The notes beneath the pieces were generated by a model, which was given only the letters and a program-made list of their open reading frames with translations, was not told the DNA's origin and searched no databases. The translations under genes and the position numbers were made by a program. From Planctomycetota bacterium (GTDB taxonomy: Bacteria > Planctomycetota > UBA1135): a DNA stretch of 64,000 nucleotides. The stretch is from NCBI GenBank assembly GCA_024229395.1, contig JAAESM010000074.1, positions 124,001 to 188,000 on the forward strand. Reading direction: 5' to 3'. Every line of letters starts with the position of its first letter. The first letter of the stretch is position 1. Below, piece by piece: positions 52,771 through 61,923 of the stretch.

Positions 52771-54185
52771 TTTCCATCCTTCGTAAAGGTTTCATCCTGC
52801 TGGTCATCGTCCTGGTATTGGTCCTGGTCGGCACTTTGGTGTTCGGCGGCGACTCGCTGTTCGGGCATGCACTCAACAAATACGGTCCGGTGGCATTCCG
52901 TCAGCCGGTCGCATTCGAGAAGGCGGAGCTCTCGGTCTTGGGGGGTAGTGCAGGTGTGGAAGAGTTCCACGTTGGCACCACTGAATACCCGATGATCGAT
53001 ATCGGCAAGGCCGAGGTCAACATCAGCACCATGGCGATCCTGGACGGGCGCGTGGTGATCGAGAATGCAGAACTCACTAAGGCATTGATGCACCTCATCG
53101 TGACTCCGGAAGGCAAGTTGGCCTTCGATTCCGGGCCACCACCGCAAGAAGTGATCGATGAGATGGGTCCGGTTGAGGGTCAAGAAGACCTGCCGGAACC
53201 GAAGCGTCGTGACTTCATCCAGATCGCCGTCGAGTACTACGAACGCTACCAGCAGTACAAGGAGTACTACGACATGCTGCCGGTCGGCAGCGAGGAAGGC
53301 GAAACGGAAGAGGAAGAGGGTTTACGCAGGGCAAAGTATCCGGGCATGCCGGAGTACGTGAAAGATGCGCAGACCTTGGCCGCGGCCGATGCAGAAGGCG
53401 TGTTCTGGATGGAAAACGCCAGCATCACCGACTTCAATTGGAACACCGTCGACAAGCGCAACGGCAAAGCGATCTTGCCGGACATCGATGACTTCACCTT
53501 CACGTTGGCCAACATCGGAACGCCACCGGATGGCTCTACCCCCGCCGCCAGTTACGTCGGCAAGGGTGGGCTCAAGGATGGTGGTGCGATTGCTTTCGAT
53601 CTGAAGATGTCGCGCGATGCCACCTTGTCCAGCCTCGACTTCAGTGCTGAAGCGCTGCCGGTAGAGAGTATCGCGAGCTTGTTCTCCAAGTCCTTGCCGT
53701 TCCGCATCAGCGGCGGTTACTTGGACATCAGCACCGACGCCATGCAGTTCAACAACGATCAACTTGGTGGCGGCGTTCGGATTGTGCTCAATGGCACCAC
53801 CTTGAAGCATCGCAACAACACGCCTGACATCCTTGGTGTTCCTGCCCAGGAGTTCTGCACGCTGCTCAACGTGGCGCTGGAGACTCAGCCGGTTGCATTC
53901 ATGATCAAGTTGGGTGGCACACCTTCCTCACCGACCTTCGATGTCGAAAATGAGACCGACCTCGGCGACATGCTCGGTGGTGCAGTGAAGGCCGAAGTGG
54001 AACGCCGCGCTCAGGAGTTCGTTGACGAACATGTCGAGGAACTGGAAGAGAAAGCCAGCGACCTAATCAAGGACAAGCTCGGTGATAAGTTGCCCGATGG
54101 TGTTGGCGACCAACTCGATGGAGCCCTCAAGGGCAAAGTCGATGTGGGCGGCCTGTTCGGCGACAAGAAAAAGAAAAGGGACTAG
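52767..54185 (+). CDS. TIGR03545-like / AsmA-type protein
   Basis: A 472-residue protein with an N-terminal membrane anchor (residues 5-28, GFILLVIVLVLVLVGTLVF) and a long beta-rich body resembling TIGR03545 and AsmA-like proteins (ISTMAILDGRVVIENAEL, LSSLDFSAEALPVESIASL). The C-terminus is charged and coiled-coil-prone (VEELEEKASDLIKDKL), ending in a Lys-rich tail. Its family normally pairs with TIGR03546, as here. AsmA-like proteins act in envelope or lipid transport, so an outer-membrane assembly role is conceivable but unproven. Its stop is within a CTAG palindrome shared with the convergent mscS stop. Confidence 0.68.
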   Translation: MISILRKGFILLVIVLVLVLVGTLVFGGDSLFGHALNKYGPVAFRQPVAFEKAELSVLGGSAGVEEFHVGTTEYPMIDIGKAEVNISTMAILDGRVVIENAELTKALMHLIVTPEGKLAFDSGPPPQEVIDEMGPVEGQEDLPEPKRRDFIQIAVEYYERYQQYKEYYDMLPVGSEEGETEEEEGLRRAKYPGMPEYVKDAQTLAAADAEGVFWMENASITDFNWNTVDKRNGKAILPDIDDFTFTLANIGTPPDGSTPAASYVGKGGLKDGGAIAFDLKMSRDATLSSLDFSAEALPVESIASLFSKSLPFRISGGYLDISTDAMQFNNDQLGGGVRIVLNGTTLKHRNNTPDILGVPAQEFCTLLNVALETQPVAFMIKLGGTPSSPTFDVENETDLGDMLGGAVKAEVERRAQEFVDEHVEELEEKASDLIKDKLGDKLPDGVGDQLDGALKGKVDVGGLFGDKKKKRD

Positions 54186-55423
54186 TCTTCAATGCTCTCC
54201 TCTAACGAGGAGGGCATTTCTTTGATGAACAGGTCGTGCTTCGAGTATGGAATCTCGATGCCAGCGGCGTTGAAGCGCAGATAGACCGCGCGCATCAACA
54301 AGTGCGACGTATTGCCACGTAGCTCTGGATCAGGAATCCACGCCAGCAGCTCGAAATCCAAACTGGAGGCACCGAAGGCTCGCATGCGCACGCGTGGTTC
54401 CGGGGTCTTGCACACTAACTTGGTATCGATGTCATCGACCGAGGCCATCAACTCCTTGATCACCTGATCGACATCCGAACCATAAGCCGCGCCGACGGGA
54501 ATACGGATGCGACCTTTGACATGTGGACCGCCGGTTTCATTGACAATCTTGGCGCCACCCATCACCGCATTGGGCACGGTGATCTCGATGTCGTCGCGGG
54601 TGACCACACGCGTGGAGCGCAAGCCAATGAACGCGACCTTGCCACGCTCGCCACTATCGAGACGAATGTAATCACCCACGCGATACGGACGGTCAGCCAA
54701 GATGAACACGCCGGCGAACAAGTTACTGAGCGTATCCTGCGCAGCAAAGCCCACTGCCAAACCAACGATTCCAGCCGAAGCCAACCAACCGCCTGCGTCG
54801 AAATCCCAGATGCTGATGGCCATGTAGACCACCACGCCGAAAAGCAGCACCTTGGCCAAGTTGTTGAACAACGGGAAGGTGGAATCTTGGACCGCGTGAT
54901 AACGACTCGGGTTGCGCGATGCGGCGCGCAGCAAGATGCCGGAGATGCGGAAGAAGAATGTGGACCAGATGAACAGACCGATGGTGGTCAGTGCACGCGT
55001 GGTGAAGACTTCTACCGAAGGATCGAACTGCAGCAAGCGCGTGGCCACCGACAAGCCGACCAGGATCACCGTGTTCATGACCGGTGAGTGCATCGCCTTC
55101 AGGATGGCATCGTCGGCCTTCGTCTTGGTGCGCGAAGTGATCGCCTTGAAAGTGCCGGTGCACAACCAATCGAAGATTTTCGCCAACACGATCGCCACAC
55201 CGACGATGAGCAGCGCCTGCAACCAGGCGTTGTCGGTGATCGGTGCCAGCCAACCCGTGAGGGTGTCGGTCAGCCAACCGATGTTCTCATCGACTTCGCC
55301 GCCTGAGTTCGCTCCGTTTTCCAAGGTTTCGCCAGCGCCATCGGCAGTCTCTGGCACATCTTGCTCGCCCCCCTTGAGGGCATTCAAGGCCGGGGTCTGA
55401 AAAATCATGGTTGGATTCATCAA
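54182..55423 (-). CDS. MscS-family mechanosensitive channel
   Basis: A 413-residue small-conductance mechanosensitive channel homolog that would release solutes after osmotic downshock. The membrane region includes LLIVGVAIVLAKIFDWL and GLSVATRLLQF, TM3-like WLASAGIVGLAVGFAAQDTL, and a cytoplasmic beta domain with DYIRLDSGERGKV. The conserved GLAVGFAAQ helix is typical. The N-terminus carries an extra exported/low-complexity leader of about 45 residues. It is followed by nothing on its strand; its stop overlaps the convergent TIGR03545-like stop within CTAG. The TPR gene 12 bases upstream is probably in the same operon. Confidence 0.9.
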   Translation of the reverse strand: MMNPTMIFQTPALNALKGGEQDVPETADGAGETLENGANSGGEVDENIGWLTDTLTGWLAPITDNAWLQALLIVGVAIVLAKIFDWLCTGTFKAITSRTKTKADDAILKAMHSPVMNTVILVGLSVATRLLQFDPSVEVFTTRALTTIGLFIWSTFFFRISGILLRAASRNPSRYHAVQDSTFPLFNNLAKVLLFGVVVYMAISIWDFDAGGWLASAGIVGLAVGFAAQDTLSNLFAGVFILADRPYRVGDYIRLDSGERGKVAFIGLRSTRVVTRDDIEITVPNAVMGGAKIVNETGGPHVKGRIRIPVGAAYGSDVDQVIKELMASVDDIDTKLVCKTPEPRVRMRAFGASSLDFELLAWIPDPELRGNTSHLLMRAVYLRFNAAGIEIPYSKHDLFIKEMPSSLEESIED

Positions 55424-55435
55424 TGCTCCTCAGTT

Positions 55436-56527
55436 TTATTCAGCAGTGGTCAAGGTCATCAAGCGGGACTGCACGCGCTCCACATCTTTACCGGAAATCG
55501 GCTGACGCAACAGCGATAACAATACATCGGCGCTCGCTTGGGCATCGCCGCCGGCGGCCAGGATCTCGGCATAGATCAGGCCAGCTTCTACGTTGGCCGG
55601 CTCGATCTCCAAGCAACGGTCAAAAGCCTTGGCTGCCTCTGCATCCAGGCCAATCGCTTGGCGTGCTTGGCCGAGCATGAAGAAGGCCTTGCCATGTTGC
55701 GGCGCGACTTCCGTCAAGCGCTCCAACAAAGCCACGGCATTTTCATAGTGCGACGCTTGGAGACTGCGCGATGCGGTCGCGAACGAGGCCGACGCCATGT
55801 CTTCCAGCAACATGAAGTCTTCTGGGTTCTCGGCACTCATCTGCTCATACAGAGCGAGCGCATCTTCAGGTCGATCGCTGAGCTCCAAGGCTTGGGCGCG
55901 CAATCGCTTCTGCTCCACACTCAACGGCTCGATCACCATCAAACGATCGAGATACAGCAAGCCGTCGGCGCCACGACCACTTGCCACCGCAGTACGGGCG
56001 CAGGCGGATAGCACCAAGACATCTTGCTCAGCCAAGGTGGCGAGATCGCGATATAGCGGGAAGGCGTCGGCCGGTTTGTCTTGCGCTTCGTAGACTTGAG
56101 CCATCGCGAAAGCCAGCGCAGGCGTGGCACCGTATTGGGTTATGCCATCGCGCGCCACGGTAGCCGCCTCAGGAATCTGCTTCGCCTGCAGTAACGACCA
56201 GGAATGCAAGGCGCTGACCTCATTGCCCAACTCGTTTTCAAGGCGCAATTGGTTCAGGCGCATCGCAGCCTTCTCGTGCTCCTGCTCCTTCAGCATGCCG
56301 ACGGCATCCAGCAAGCCGTTGGCGCGCTGGATGTCTTCTGAGGTTGGCCGTAGCCAGGCTGGAAGGTGCCCCATGCCTTCCATCGCGATGGCATCCGCGA
56401 ACGGTCGCGGAGGTTCATTGTTTCCCAGCTGGTACGCGCCTTCCCGCTCGCCAAAAAGGGAACTGAAAGCACTGCACGAGCAGAACAAAAGCAACAATAA
56501 CGCGGGGGTTGACTGCGGCAATTTCAT
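55436..56527 (-). CDS. TPR-repeat lipoprotein
   Basis: A 363-residue protein with signal peptide and a probable lipobox (LLLLLFCSC), followed by seven or more tetratricopeptide-like helix pairs (MAQVYEAQDKPADAFPLYRD, ALELSDRPEDALALYEQMSA, LGQARQAIGLDAEAAKAFDR). TPRs mediate protein-protein contact. The ATG at 56527 places the signal peptide at the N-terminus; an upstream in-frame start was rejected. It lies 12 bases upstream of mscS, so the two are likely co-expressed, and it is divergent from a HAD gene by 44 bases. Confidence 0.8.
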   Translation of the reverse strand: MKLPQSTPALLLLLFCSCSAFSSLFGEREGAYQLGNNEPPRPFADAIAMEGMGHLPAWLRPTSEDIQRANGLLDAVGMLKEQEHEKAAMRLNQLRLENELGNEVSALHSWSLLQAKQIPEAATVARDGITQYGATPALAFAMAQVYEAQDKPADAFPLYRDLATLAEQDVLVLSACARTAVASGRGADGLLYLDRLMVIEPLSVEQKRLRAQALELSDRPEDALALYEQMSAENPEDFMLLEDMASASFATASRSLQASHYENAVALLERLTEVAPQHGKAFFMLGQARQAIGLDAEAAKAFDRCLEIEPANVEAGLIYAEILAAGGDAQASADVLLSLLRQPISGKDVERVQSRLMTLTTAE

Positions 56528-56571
56528 CTTGGGCCATTCTACCGTTACAATCACGGAGCATCCCCAACGCC

Positions 56572-57297
56572 ATGCTGCGCTCCGACATCAAAGCCGTCTT
56601 CCTCGACGCTGGAAATACCCTTTTCACCGAACACGCTAGCCGCCCCGAAATCTATCGGAGCGCGGTCCAAGCGCACGGTGTTGCCTCTATCGACCTCGGT
56701 GAGGTCTCCGCTGCCATGGAGCATGCTTTCGCTGACCTGCCCGACACTGTCGACGGCAACTTCCGCTACAGCTCCGCGTGGTTCCAAGCCTTCAATTACC
56801 GCGTACTGGCCGAATGCGGCGTTTCCGAGCAAAAGCTTGAGAAGGCGCACCTCTCCTTGCGCAAGCATTTCGAGGATCCAAAGTCCTACTACTTGTTCGA
56901 TGAGGTCCGCGAAGTTCTCGAACTTCTGGCTGAGCATGGCATGCAAGTCGGCATCGTCTCGAACTGGTCGGACCACCTGCCAAACCTGCTCGAAGGACTT
57001 GGTCTTTCGGAGTTGGTTTCCTTCATCATCTGCAGCGCAGACTTGAAGGCCGAGAAGCCCGGCCGCGCGATTTTCGAGCGCGCGCTGTTCCGCGCCGGCG
57101 TTGCCGCCAGTGAAACCGTGCATGCGGGCGATCATTTTGAGCGCGATGTGCAAGGTGCATTGAACGCAGGTCTACGCGCCGTGTGGATTGACCGTGCGCA
57201 GGAGAATGGCCAGGACCGCGAAGGCGTGCCTGTGGTGCCAGACCTACGTGGCTTGATTCGCCTACTTGAGGCTCAGCCGAGTCCAGCTCGCAACTAG
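56572..57297 (+). CDS. HAD-family hydrolase (HDHD3-like)
   Basis: A 241-residue haloacid-dehalogenase superfamily enzyme. Motif I is FLDAGNTLF: the nucleophile Asp is present, but the usual second Asp (DxD) is Gly, as in dehalogenase/HDHD3-type members. Motif II is near IVSNWSDHL, motif III Lys in ADLKAEKPGR, and motif IV in HAGDHFERDV. It would hydrolyse a phosphate ester or a halo/other substrate; the changed motif I weakens a general phosphatase call. The ATG at 56572 fits the family start. Confidence 0.8.
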   Translation: MLRSDIKAVFLDAGNTLFTEHASRPEIYRSAVQAHGVASIDLGEVSAAMEHAFADLPDTVDGNFRYSSAWFQAFNYRVLAECGVSEQKLEKAHLSLRKHFEDPKSYYLFDEVREVLELLAEHGMQVGIVSNWSDHLPNLLEGLGLSELVSFIICSADLKAEKPGRAIFERALFRAGVAASETVHAGDHFERDVQGALNAGLRAVWIDRAQENGQDREGVPVVPDLRGLIRLLEAQPSPARN

Positions 57298-57387
57298 ACA
57301 CAGCTCCATGCCAGCATTGGCGACTGAGTCCAGCTTGTAAAGAGGCTGAATTCGCCCCGCAGCGATATCCTTGGCGCTCATAAAGCC

Positions 57388-58281
57388 ATGGACTGCCGCG
57401 TCGCCCTGTGCCAGATGCGCCCGAAACTGGGTGTCATCGATTCCAATCTCGAAACCCACCACCAGTGGCTCGATCAAGCGATCGCCGCTGGCGCACAGCT
57501 TGCGGTCTTTCCCGAGCTTTCGTTGACGGGATACTTCCTTCGCGACCTCACGCAAGACATTGCGATGAAGCTCGACGACCCACGCATCGCCGCCTTGGTG
57601 GCACGCTCCCATGAGTGCAGCGTGGTCTTCGGTTTCGTGGAAGAGAGTCGCGACCACCGCTTCTACAACAGTGTGGCCTTTGCCGAAGACGGCAAGATCC
57701 TGCATGTGCATCGCAAGGTGCACCTGCCCGATTACGGCATCTTCGAGGAAGGGCGCTACTTCGCCAGCGGCGATAGCTTCGAGCAAGTCGAGAGCAAGTA
57801 TGGCCGTTTTGGTTTACTGATCTGCGAAGACGCTTGGCATGTCACCTCGGGCTGGTTGCACTTCCTGAATGGCGTCGATGCCATGCTGATGCCGGTTGCG
57901 TCGCCAGCGCGCGGCATCGACACCGAGGAACCAGAACTCAGTTCGCAGAAGTCGTGGCGCAACCTCACCGACGCCCAAGCCTTGTTGTTCCAGACCTGGG
58001 TACTGCGCTGCAATCGCGTCGGCTTTGAAGATGGAACCATGTTCTGGGGTGGCTCGGCATTCATTTCACCGTTCGGCAAGGCGGTGGTCGAAGCCCATGG
58101 CGAAGAGGAAGAGCTGTTGGTTCACACCATCGACAGTGAATCATTGAAGCGCGCGCGCATCCAAACGCCGCTGCTACGCGACGAACGCCCACACATGGTG
58201 CGCAGTCATCTGGCCCGCCATCTCAACGACCCCGATGCCGAACGCGGCATCCAAGAGCACGGCGATCCGGAGCAATCATGA
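57388..58281 (+). CDS. Nitrilase-superfamily glutaminase of a split NAD+ synthetase
   Basis: A 297-residue carbon-nitrogen hydrolase that would release ammonia from glutamine for NAD+ synthesis. The catalytic Glu-Lys-Cys triad is visible: Glu43 in FPELSLTGY, Lys110 in HRKVHLPDYG, Cys146 in LLICEDAWH. Its ATG-less upstream region is short; it is coupled to nadE by a 4-base ATGA overlap. Glutamine-dependent NAD synthetases usually carry this domain and the synthetase on one chain; here they are separate chains whose lengths sum to about 581 residues, near the fused size. Confidence 0.85.
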   Translation: MDCRVALCQMRPKLGVIDSNLETHHQWLDQAIAAGAQLAVFPELSLTGYFLRDLTQDIAMKLDDPRIAALVARSHECSVVFGFVEESRDHRFYNSVAFAEDGKILHVHRKVHLPDYGIFEEGRYFASGDSFEQVESKYGRFGLLICEDAWHVTSGWLHFLNGVDAMLMPVASPARGIDTEEPELSSQKSWRNLTDAQALLFQTWVLRCNRVGFEDGTMFWGGSAFISPFGKAVVEAHGEEEELLVHTIDSESLKRARIQTPLLRDERPHMVRSHLARHLNDPDAERGIQEHGDPEQS

Positions 58282-59132
58282 GCGCCCTGCCTCCCCCACC
58301 AGGCTGTAACGTCGAGCTCACCAAGCGCGTCTTGGTCGGCTTCCTACGTGAAGAGACGCATCGCGTCGGCATGACGCGCGCGGTGTTGGGATTGAGTGGT
58401 GGCATCGATAGCGCCTTGGTGATTGAGCTTGCCGTGCGGGCACTTGGACCAGAGAACGTGCTGGCCGTCGCTATGCCTTACCGCGAAAGTCATCCGGACA
58501 GCCTGCTGTTGGCGCGCGAATCGGCACAGCATGCCGGCGTGGAACTGGAAGTGGCCGACATCAGCCCAATGGCCGATGGTTATCTCGAGAACAATCCGGA
58601 CTTGGATGACAAGAGCCTCGAATCCGTGCGCTTACGACGTGGCAACGTGTTCTCGCGTTTGCGCATGACCACCTTGTATGACCGCTCCGCCAAACTCGGT
58701 GGCTTGGTTTTTGGCACTTCCAACAAGACGGAACTCATGCTTGGTTATGGCACCCAGCATGGCGACATGGCGTCGGGCATCAATCCAATCGGCGACCTCT
58801 ACAAATCACAAGTCGTTGCCCTATCGCGCCACCTCGGTGTGCCGAGTGAAATCATTGACCGTCCGCCAAGCGCAGATTTGTGGGCGGGGCAGACCGATGA
58901 AGATGAACTCGGTTTCACCTACGACTCCATCGATGCGCTGCTGTTCCGCTTGATCGACCGCCGCGAATCTCGCGAGTCGTTGATCGAACAAGGATTCCAA
59001 GCCGACTTCATCGACACCATCAGCAAGCGCGTGCGCATCAATCAGTACAAGCGGCGCCCGCCACTGATCGCCAAGGTTGCGGCTCGCACCGTGAACCTCG
59101 ATTACCGCTACGCCCGCGACTGGGGAACTTAA
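58278..59132 (+). CDS. nadE: NAD+ synthetase
   Basis: A 284-residue ATP-dependent synthetase converting deamido-NAD to NAD. The PP-loop SGGIDSALV (residues 40-48) binds ATP; later motifs are VFGTSNKTELMLGYGTQHGD and YKSQVVALSRHLGVPSEI, plus PPSADLWAGQTDEDELGFTYD. Without the neighbour it would be ammonia-dependent; the coupled nitrilase gene indicates glutamine use with ammonia channelled between two chains. The stop is 2 bases from the next gene's ATG (TAATCATG). Confidence 0.93.
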   Translation: MSALPPPPGCNVELTKRVLVGFLREETHRVGMTRAVLGLSGGIDSALVIELAVRALGPENVLAVAMPYRESHPDSLLLARESAQHAGVELEVADISPMADGYLENNPDLDDKSLESVRLRRGNVFSRLRMTTLYDRSAKLGGLVFGTSNKTELMLGYGTQHGDMASGINPIGDLYKSQVVALSRHLGVPSEIIDRPPSADLWAGQTDEDELGFTYDSIDALLFRLIDRRESRESLIEQGFQADFIDTISKRVRINQYKRRPPLIAKVAARTVNLDYRYARDWGT

Positions 59133-59134
59133 TC

Positions 59135-59719
59135 ATGCACCCTGCGCGTTGCACTCTTTTGGCAGAAGCCCTGCCAAGTAAGCAAGTCGATCAACTTGCC
59201 GATGTGCAACACATCGATGCGACCTTGAAGGCCTTGAGTGATCGCTGGCGCGGCCAGTGGCTTGAAGAGCCTGGGCGCTTAGAGGGTGAACCACTGCGAA
59301 TCACCGCCGTCTTGGCGCGGCCATGTCACGCTTTCGACTTTGCCGTAGCCTTGCATCTTGCGTTGTGGCCGCTGCGTTTCAAGCTTGTGGCCAGCAGTGC
59401 CAATCGAGCAGGGGCCAATAAGCAACTGCAAAGCAGCAAGTTCGACTTTCAGATCCATATGGATGGACTCAATGAAGTCGACGAACTATTGATTCAGAGT
59501 ACCGCTCAACTTCATGCCGTGATCATGAAGGAGTGGAAGCCGTCGCGCGCCAAGGCAGCGCAAGCCATGTGCCAATGCCAAAACCAATTCGAGGCGGCGG
59601 AGCTGTTGGGGATACGTCAGCAGTCTGTGTCTGAAGCTTTGCGCGCCGGCCACGCCAAGGAATTGGACACTTGCGAGACTGCGATACGAGCGCGCCTGAA
59701 CGCGCTCGGTGGTTCCTAG
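59135..59719 (+). CDS. Small HTH-containing protein (SatD-like?)
   Basis: A 194-residue protein immediately downstream of nadE. The C-terminal part, AAELLGIRQQSVSEALRAGH, looks like a helix-turn-helix of the SatD or sigma-like type; the middle, FDFAVALHLALWPLRFKLVA, is an unassigned beta-alpha domain. I do not recognise the family with confidence. Its tight spacing (2 bases) suggests co-expression with NAD synthesis genes, perhaps as regulator, but this is inference. Confidence 0.5.
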   Translation: MHPARCTLLAEALPSKQVDQLADVQHIDATLKALSDRWRGQWLEEPGRLEGEPLRITAVLARPCHAFDFAVALHLALWPLRFKLVASSANRAGANKQLQSSKFDFQIHMDGLNEVDELLIQSTAQLHAVIMKEWKPSRAKAAQAMCQCQNQFEAAELLGIRQQSVSEALRAGHAKELDTCETAIRARLNALGGS

Positions 59720-59731
59720 AAGACTGGGAAT

Positions 59732-60037
59732 CTACATTCCGACCAGCTGCGAGCAGAGGTCGTCGATGTCGGTGTTGAAGACATCTTCCTTGGAGATCGG
59801 ATTGGCACCACGCAAAGCGGTGCGGGCACGTCGGCAAACCTTCAAGGTATTCTCGACTTGGCGCTTCACGCGCAACATGCGATCTGCATCGGCGGCGCCA
59901 GTATCAATATTGGTCACAATCTTGTGACGAGCGACTTCAAGGACCGAGATAAGTGCCTCGACCTTGTTGAGCATCTCTGCTCGATAGTCTGGATCTGTGA
60001 GCTTCTGCTCAGATTCGAATGGGGAGTTGTCAGTCAT
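59732..60037 (-). CDS. Small hypothetical protein (helical, 101 aa)
   Basis: A 101-residue, probably all-helical protein with heptad-like stretches (AEMLNKVEALISVLEVARHK, MLRVKRQVENTLKVCRRART). No domain recognised. The start codon directly abuts a stable hairpin (separate entry), so translation may be controlled. It is convergent with the SatD-like gene (12 bases) and lies 66 bases downstream of a HEAT-repeat gene on the same strand. Confidence 0.55.
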   Translation of the reverse strand: MTDNSPFESEQKLTDPDYRAEMLNKVEALISVLEVARHKIVTNIDTGAADADRMLRVKRQVENTLKVCRRARTALRGANPISKEDVFNTDIDDLCSQLVGM

Positions 60038-60079
60038 TTTCCGGGGGAAGGGGTTCGAGAGAATCCTACCCCCCGGAAA
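60038..60079 (-). promoter_or_regulatory. Leader hairpin abutting a start codon
   Basis: TTTCCGGGGG (60038-60047) pairs perfectly with CCCCCGGAAA (60070-60079): a 10-bp stem with an inner loop region. On the minus strand it ends right at the ATG (60035-60037) of the 101-residue protein gene. No T tract follows, so a translational-control role is more likely than termination. Confidence 0.5.
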
Positions 60080-60103
60080 GTTCAGCTGCAGAGATTATCT
60101 GGC

Positions 60104-61843
60104 CTAGTAGTGGCTCAGAGCCCCAATCAAGCGATGCTCTTGGCGGTAATCCATGCCAGCGAGCATGCTGGAGATGGTTGCGCCGTTGTGGGTGTCGCCT
60201 AGGAAACCAAGGCCAAGCACAAGGTGTGCGGCCTGTACTCGCTGATTCGGCTCCCCTAACTCGGTCCGTAGGCCCTCTTCCAGCAAGCGCAGAGCAGCGG
60301 TGGATCGAGAGGTTGCCAGGGCGCGCGAAGCAGCCCAGCGGACGCCGTCGTCCTCGTCTTCGAGCAGGATCTTGACCAAAGCTACGCTGGTCTTCTCCGA
60401 CTTTGCCAAGCCCAAACCGGTGGCGATTCCGCGCCGCTCAGCCGGGGTCAGCTTCTCTTGCTTGGCTAGTTTCAGCAGCAATTCATCAGCTGCATCGGTT
60501 CCCAGCAAGCCCAAGCCGGTGGCCATGTAGCCGCGGAAAGTCGGGCGCACGTTCTTCATCTCGAGCACCTTCTCGATCTGCGACTTGCCACCAGGCGCAC
60601 CGTACAAACCAAGGGCAACCGCAGCCGCTCCGCGTAGTTCCTCTTCATCGCGACGTGGCGAATCATTCTCACTGTGCTTGCGATCATCGGTGCCGTGCAG
60701 CAAGGTCGCGACCAGCGCTGGGTAGGCGCCATCATGTCCAGACATGCCAGCGGCAATCGCCCAGGAAGCATACAGGTTCTCTTCGTCGCCTTTCACCGGG
60801 CGCAACTCCTTCAACACGGCTTCCGCCTGACGTCCGCCCAAGCGGCCAATGGCCAACATGCTCAAGCTACGCAGACGAACATTGTTGGATTCACGCACCA
60901 TCGTGGCGAGTTGTCCAACCGCCCCTTTATCACCGAGTCGGCCGAGTGCTTGTGCGGCCGCCTCTGGAACACCGTGTTCCTGTGCATTCAACGCCTCTTC
61001 CAAGGTCGGCCGCGCACGACGGTCACCGATTGCGCCCAAAGCCGCAATCGCGGTGGTGCGCAAACGAGTGGTGCTGGCTTGGTTTTCCATCGCCTTCAAT
61101 AGGTTCATCAACAACGGAGTGAAGTCATTCGAACCATGTACGCCGGCAGCCATCATGCTTGCCATCAGTAGATCCTCTTGGGCCTTCCAACTCTCGTTGT
61201 AATAGACCTTATTGAGGTAGGCCTTCAGCACGGTGCCACCTTCTACGCGTCCACTCAGACCAAGGCCGAGTGCTGCGAATGCGCGCGTGCCGTAGTCATC
61301 GCTTTCCTCGAAGGTATCGATCAGGAACTCGGTTCCTTGCTCCGAAGCCATTAGACCTAAACCCATGTACGCGGCTTGGCGCACGGATTCGACCGAGTCT
61401 TTGGTGGTGCGCTGCAAGAAAGTATCTGCAGCGGGATAACCGATCCGCCCAAGTGACAATGCCGCAGCTTCGCGAATCGCCGGGACGTCGGAATGCAATG
61501 CATCGATAAGCAGAGGCATCGAGGTCAGGAGTAGATCCTGACGCTCCACGGCCCAGTCTTCACTGCCGTAGCTGCCGTGTTCATTGACGGCGCGAGCAGG
61601 GAAATCGGGTTCGCCGCGGAACAAGACATCGCGCTCATGCTCGAACCAGAACTCCCAACGGTTCAAGCTGCTGACAACATAGTCCGTGTTGAAATGAGGC
61701 GTCTCGCCTTGCTCGCCATTGGCGAGTCGGAGAGTGGTGAGTTCGAGCAGAGTCTCATCCTGAGGTCCACGGTTGGAACCGGGAACGGCAGATGGCTCTT
61801 GGGGCGCTGCGAACAGAAGTAGGGCTGCGATGGTGACAGACAT
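60104..61843 (-). CDS. HEAT-repeat exported protein
   Basis: A 579-residue protein with a short signal peptide (MSVTIAALLLFAAP) and many HEAT/Armadillo-like repeats (IREAAALSLGRIGY, VRQAAYMGLGLMA, RTTAIAALGAIGDRRARPTL, RLRSLSMLAIGRLGG, LRGAAAVALGLYGAPGG). HEAT arrays act as extended protein-binding scaffolds. No catalytic domain is visible. Typical of planctomycete exported proteins; function not assigned. Confidence 0.8.
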   Translation of the reverse strand: MSVTIAALLLFAAPQEPSAVPGSNRGPQDETLLELTTLRLANGEQGETPHFNTDYVVSSLNRWEFWFEHERDVLFRGEPDFPARAVNEHGSYGSEDWAVERQDLLLTSMPLLIDALHSDVPAIREAAALSLGRIGYPAADTFLQRTTKDSVESVRQAAYMGLGLMASEQGTEFLIDTFEESDDYGTRAFAALGLGLSGRVEGGTVLKAYLNKVYYNESWKAQEDLLMASMMAAGVHGSNDFTPLLMNLLKAMENQASTTRLRTTAIAALGAIGDRRARPTLEEALNAQEHGVPEAAAQALGRLGDKGAVGQLATMVRESNNVRLRSLSMLAIGRLGGRQAEAVLKELRPVKGDEENLYASWAIAAGMSGHDGAYPALVATLLHGTDDRKHSENDSPRRDEEELRGAAAVALGLYGAPGGKSQIEKVLEMKNVRPTFRGYMATGLGLLGTDAADELLLKLAKQEKLTPAERRGIATGLGLAKSEKTSVALVKILLEDEDDGVRWAASRALATSRSTAALRLLEEGLRTELGEPNQRVQAAHLVLGLGFLGDTHNGATISSMLAGMDYRQEHRLIGALSHY

Positions 61844-61923
61844 GGTGATCCTGCTAAATGAGTAAGCAACCCATTTGCGGACCAGCTCATTACCACCTGA
61901 GCAGAATCTTCTCTAAACAATCC

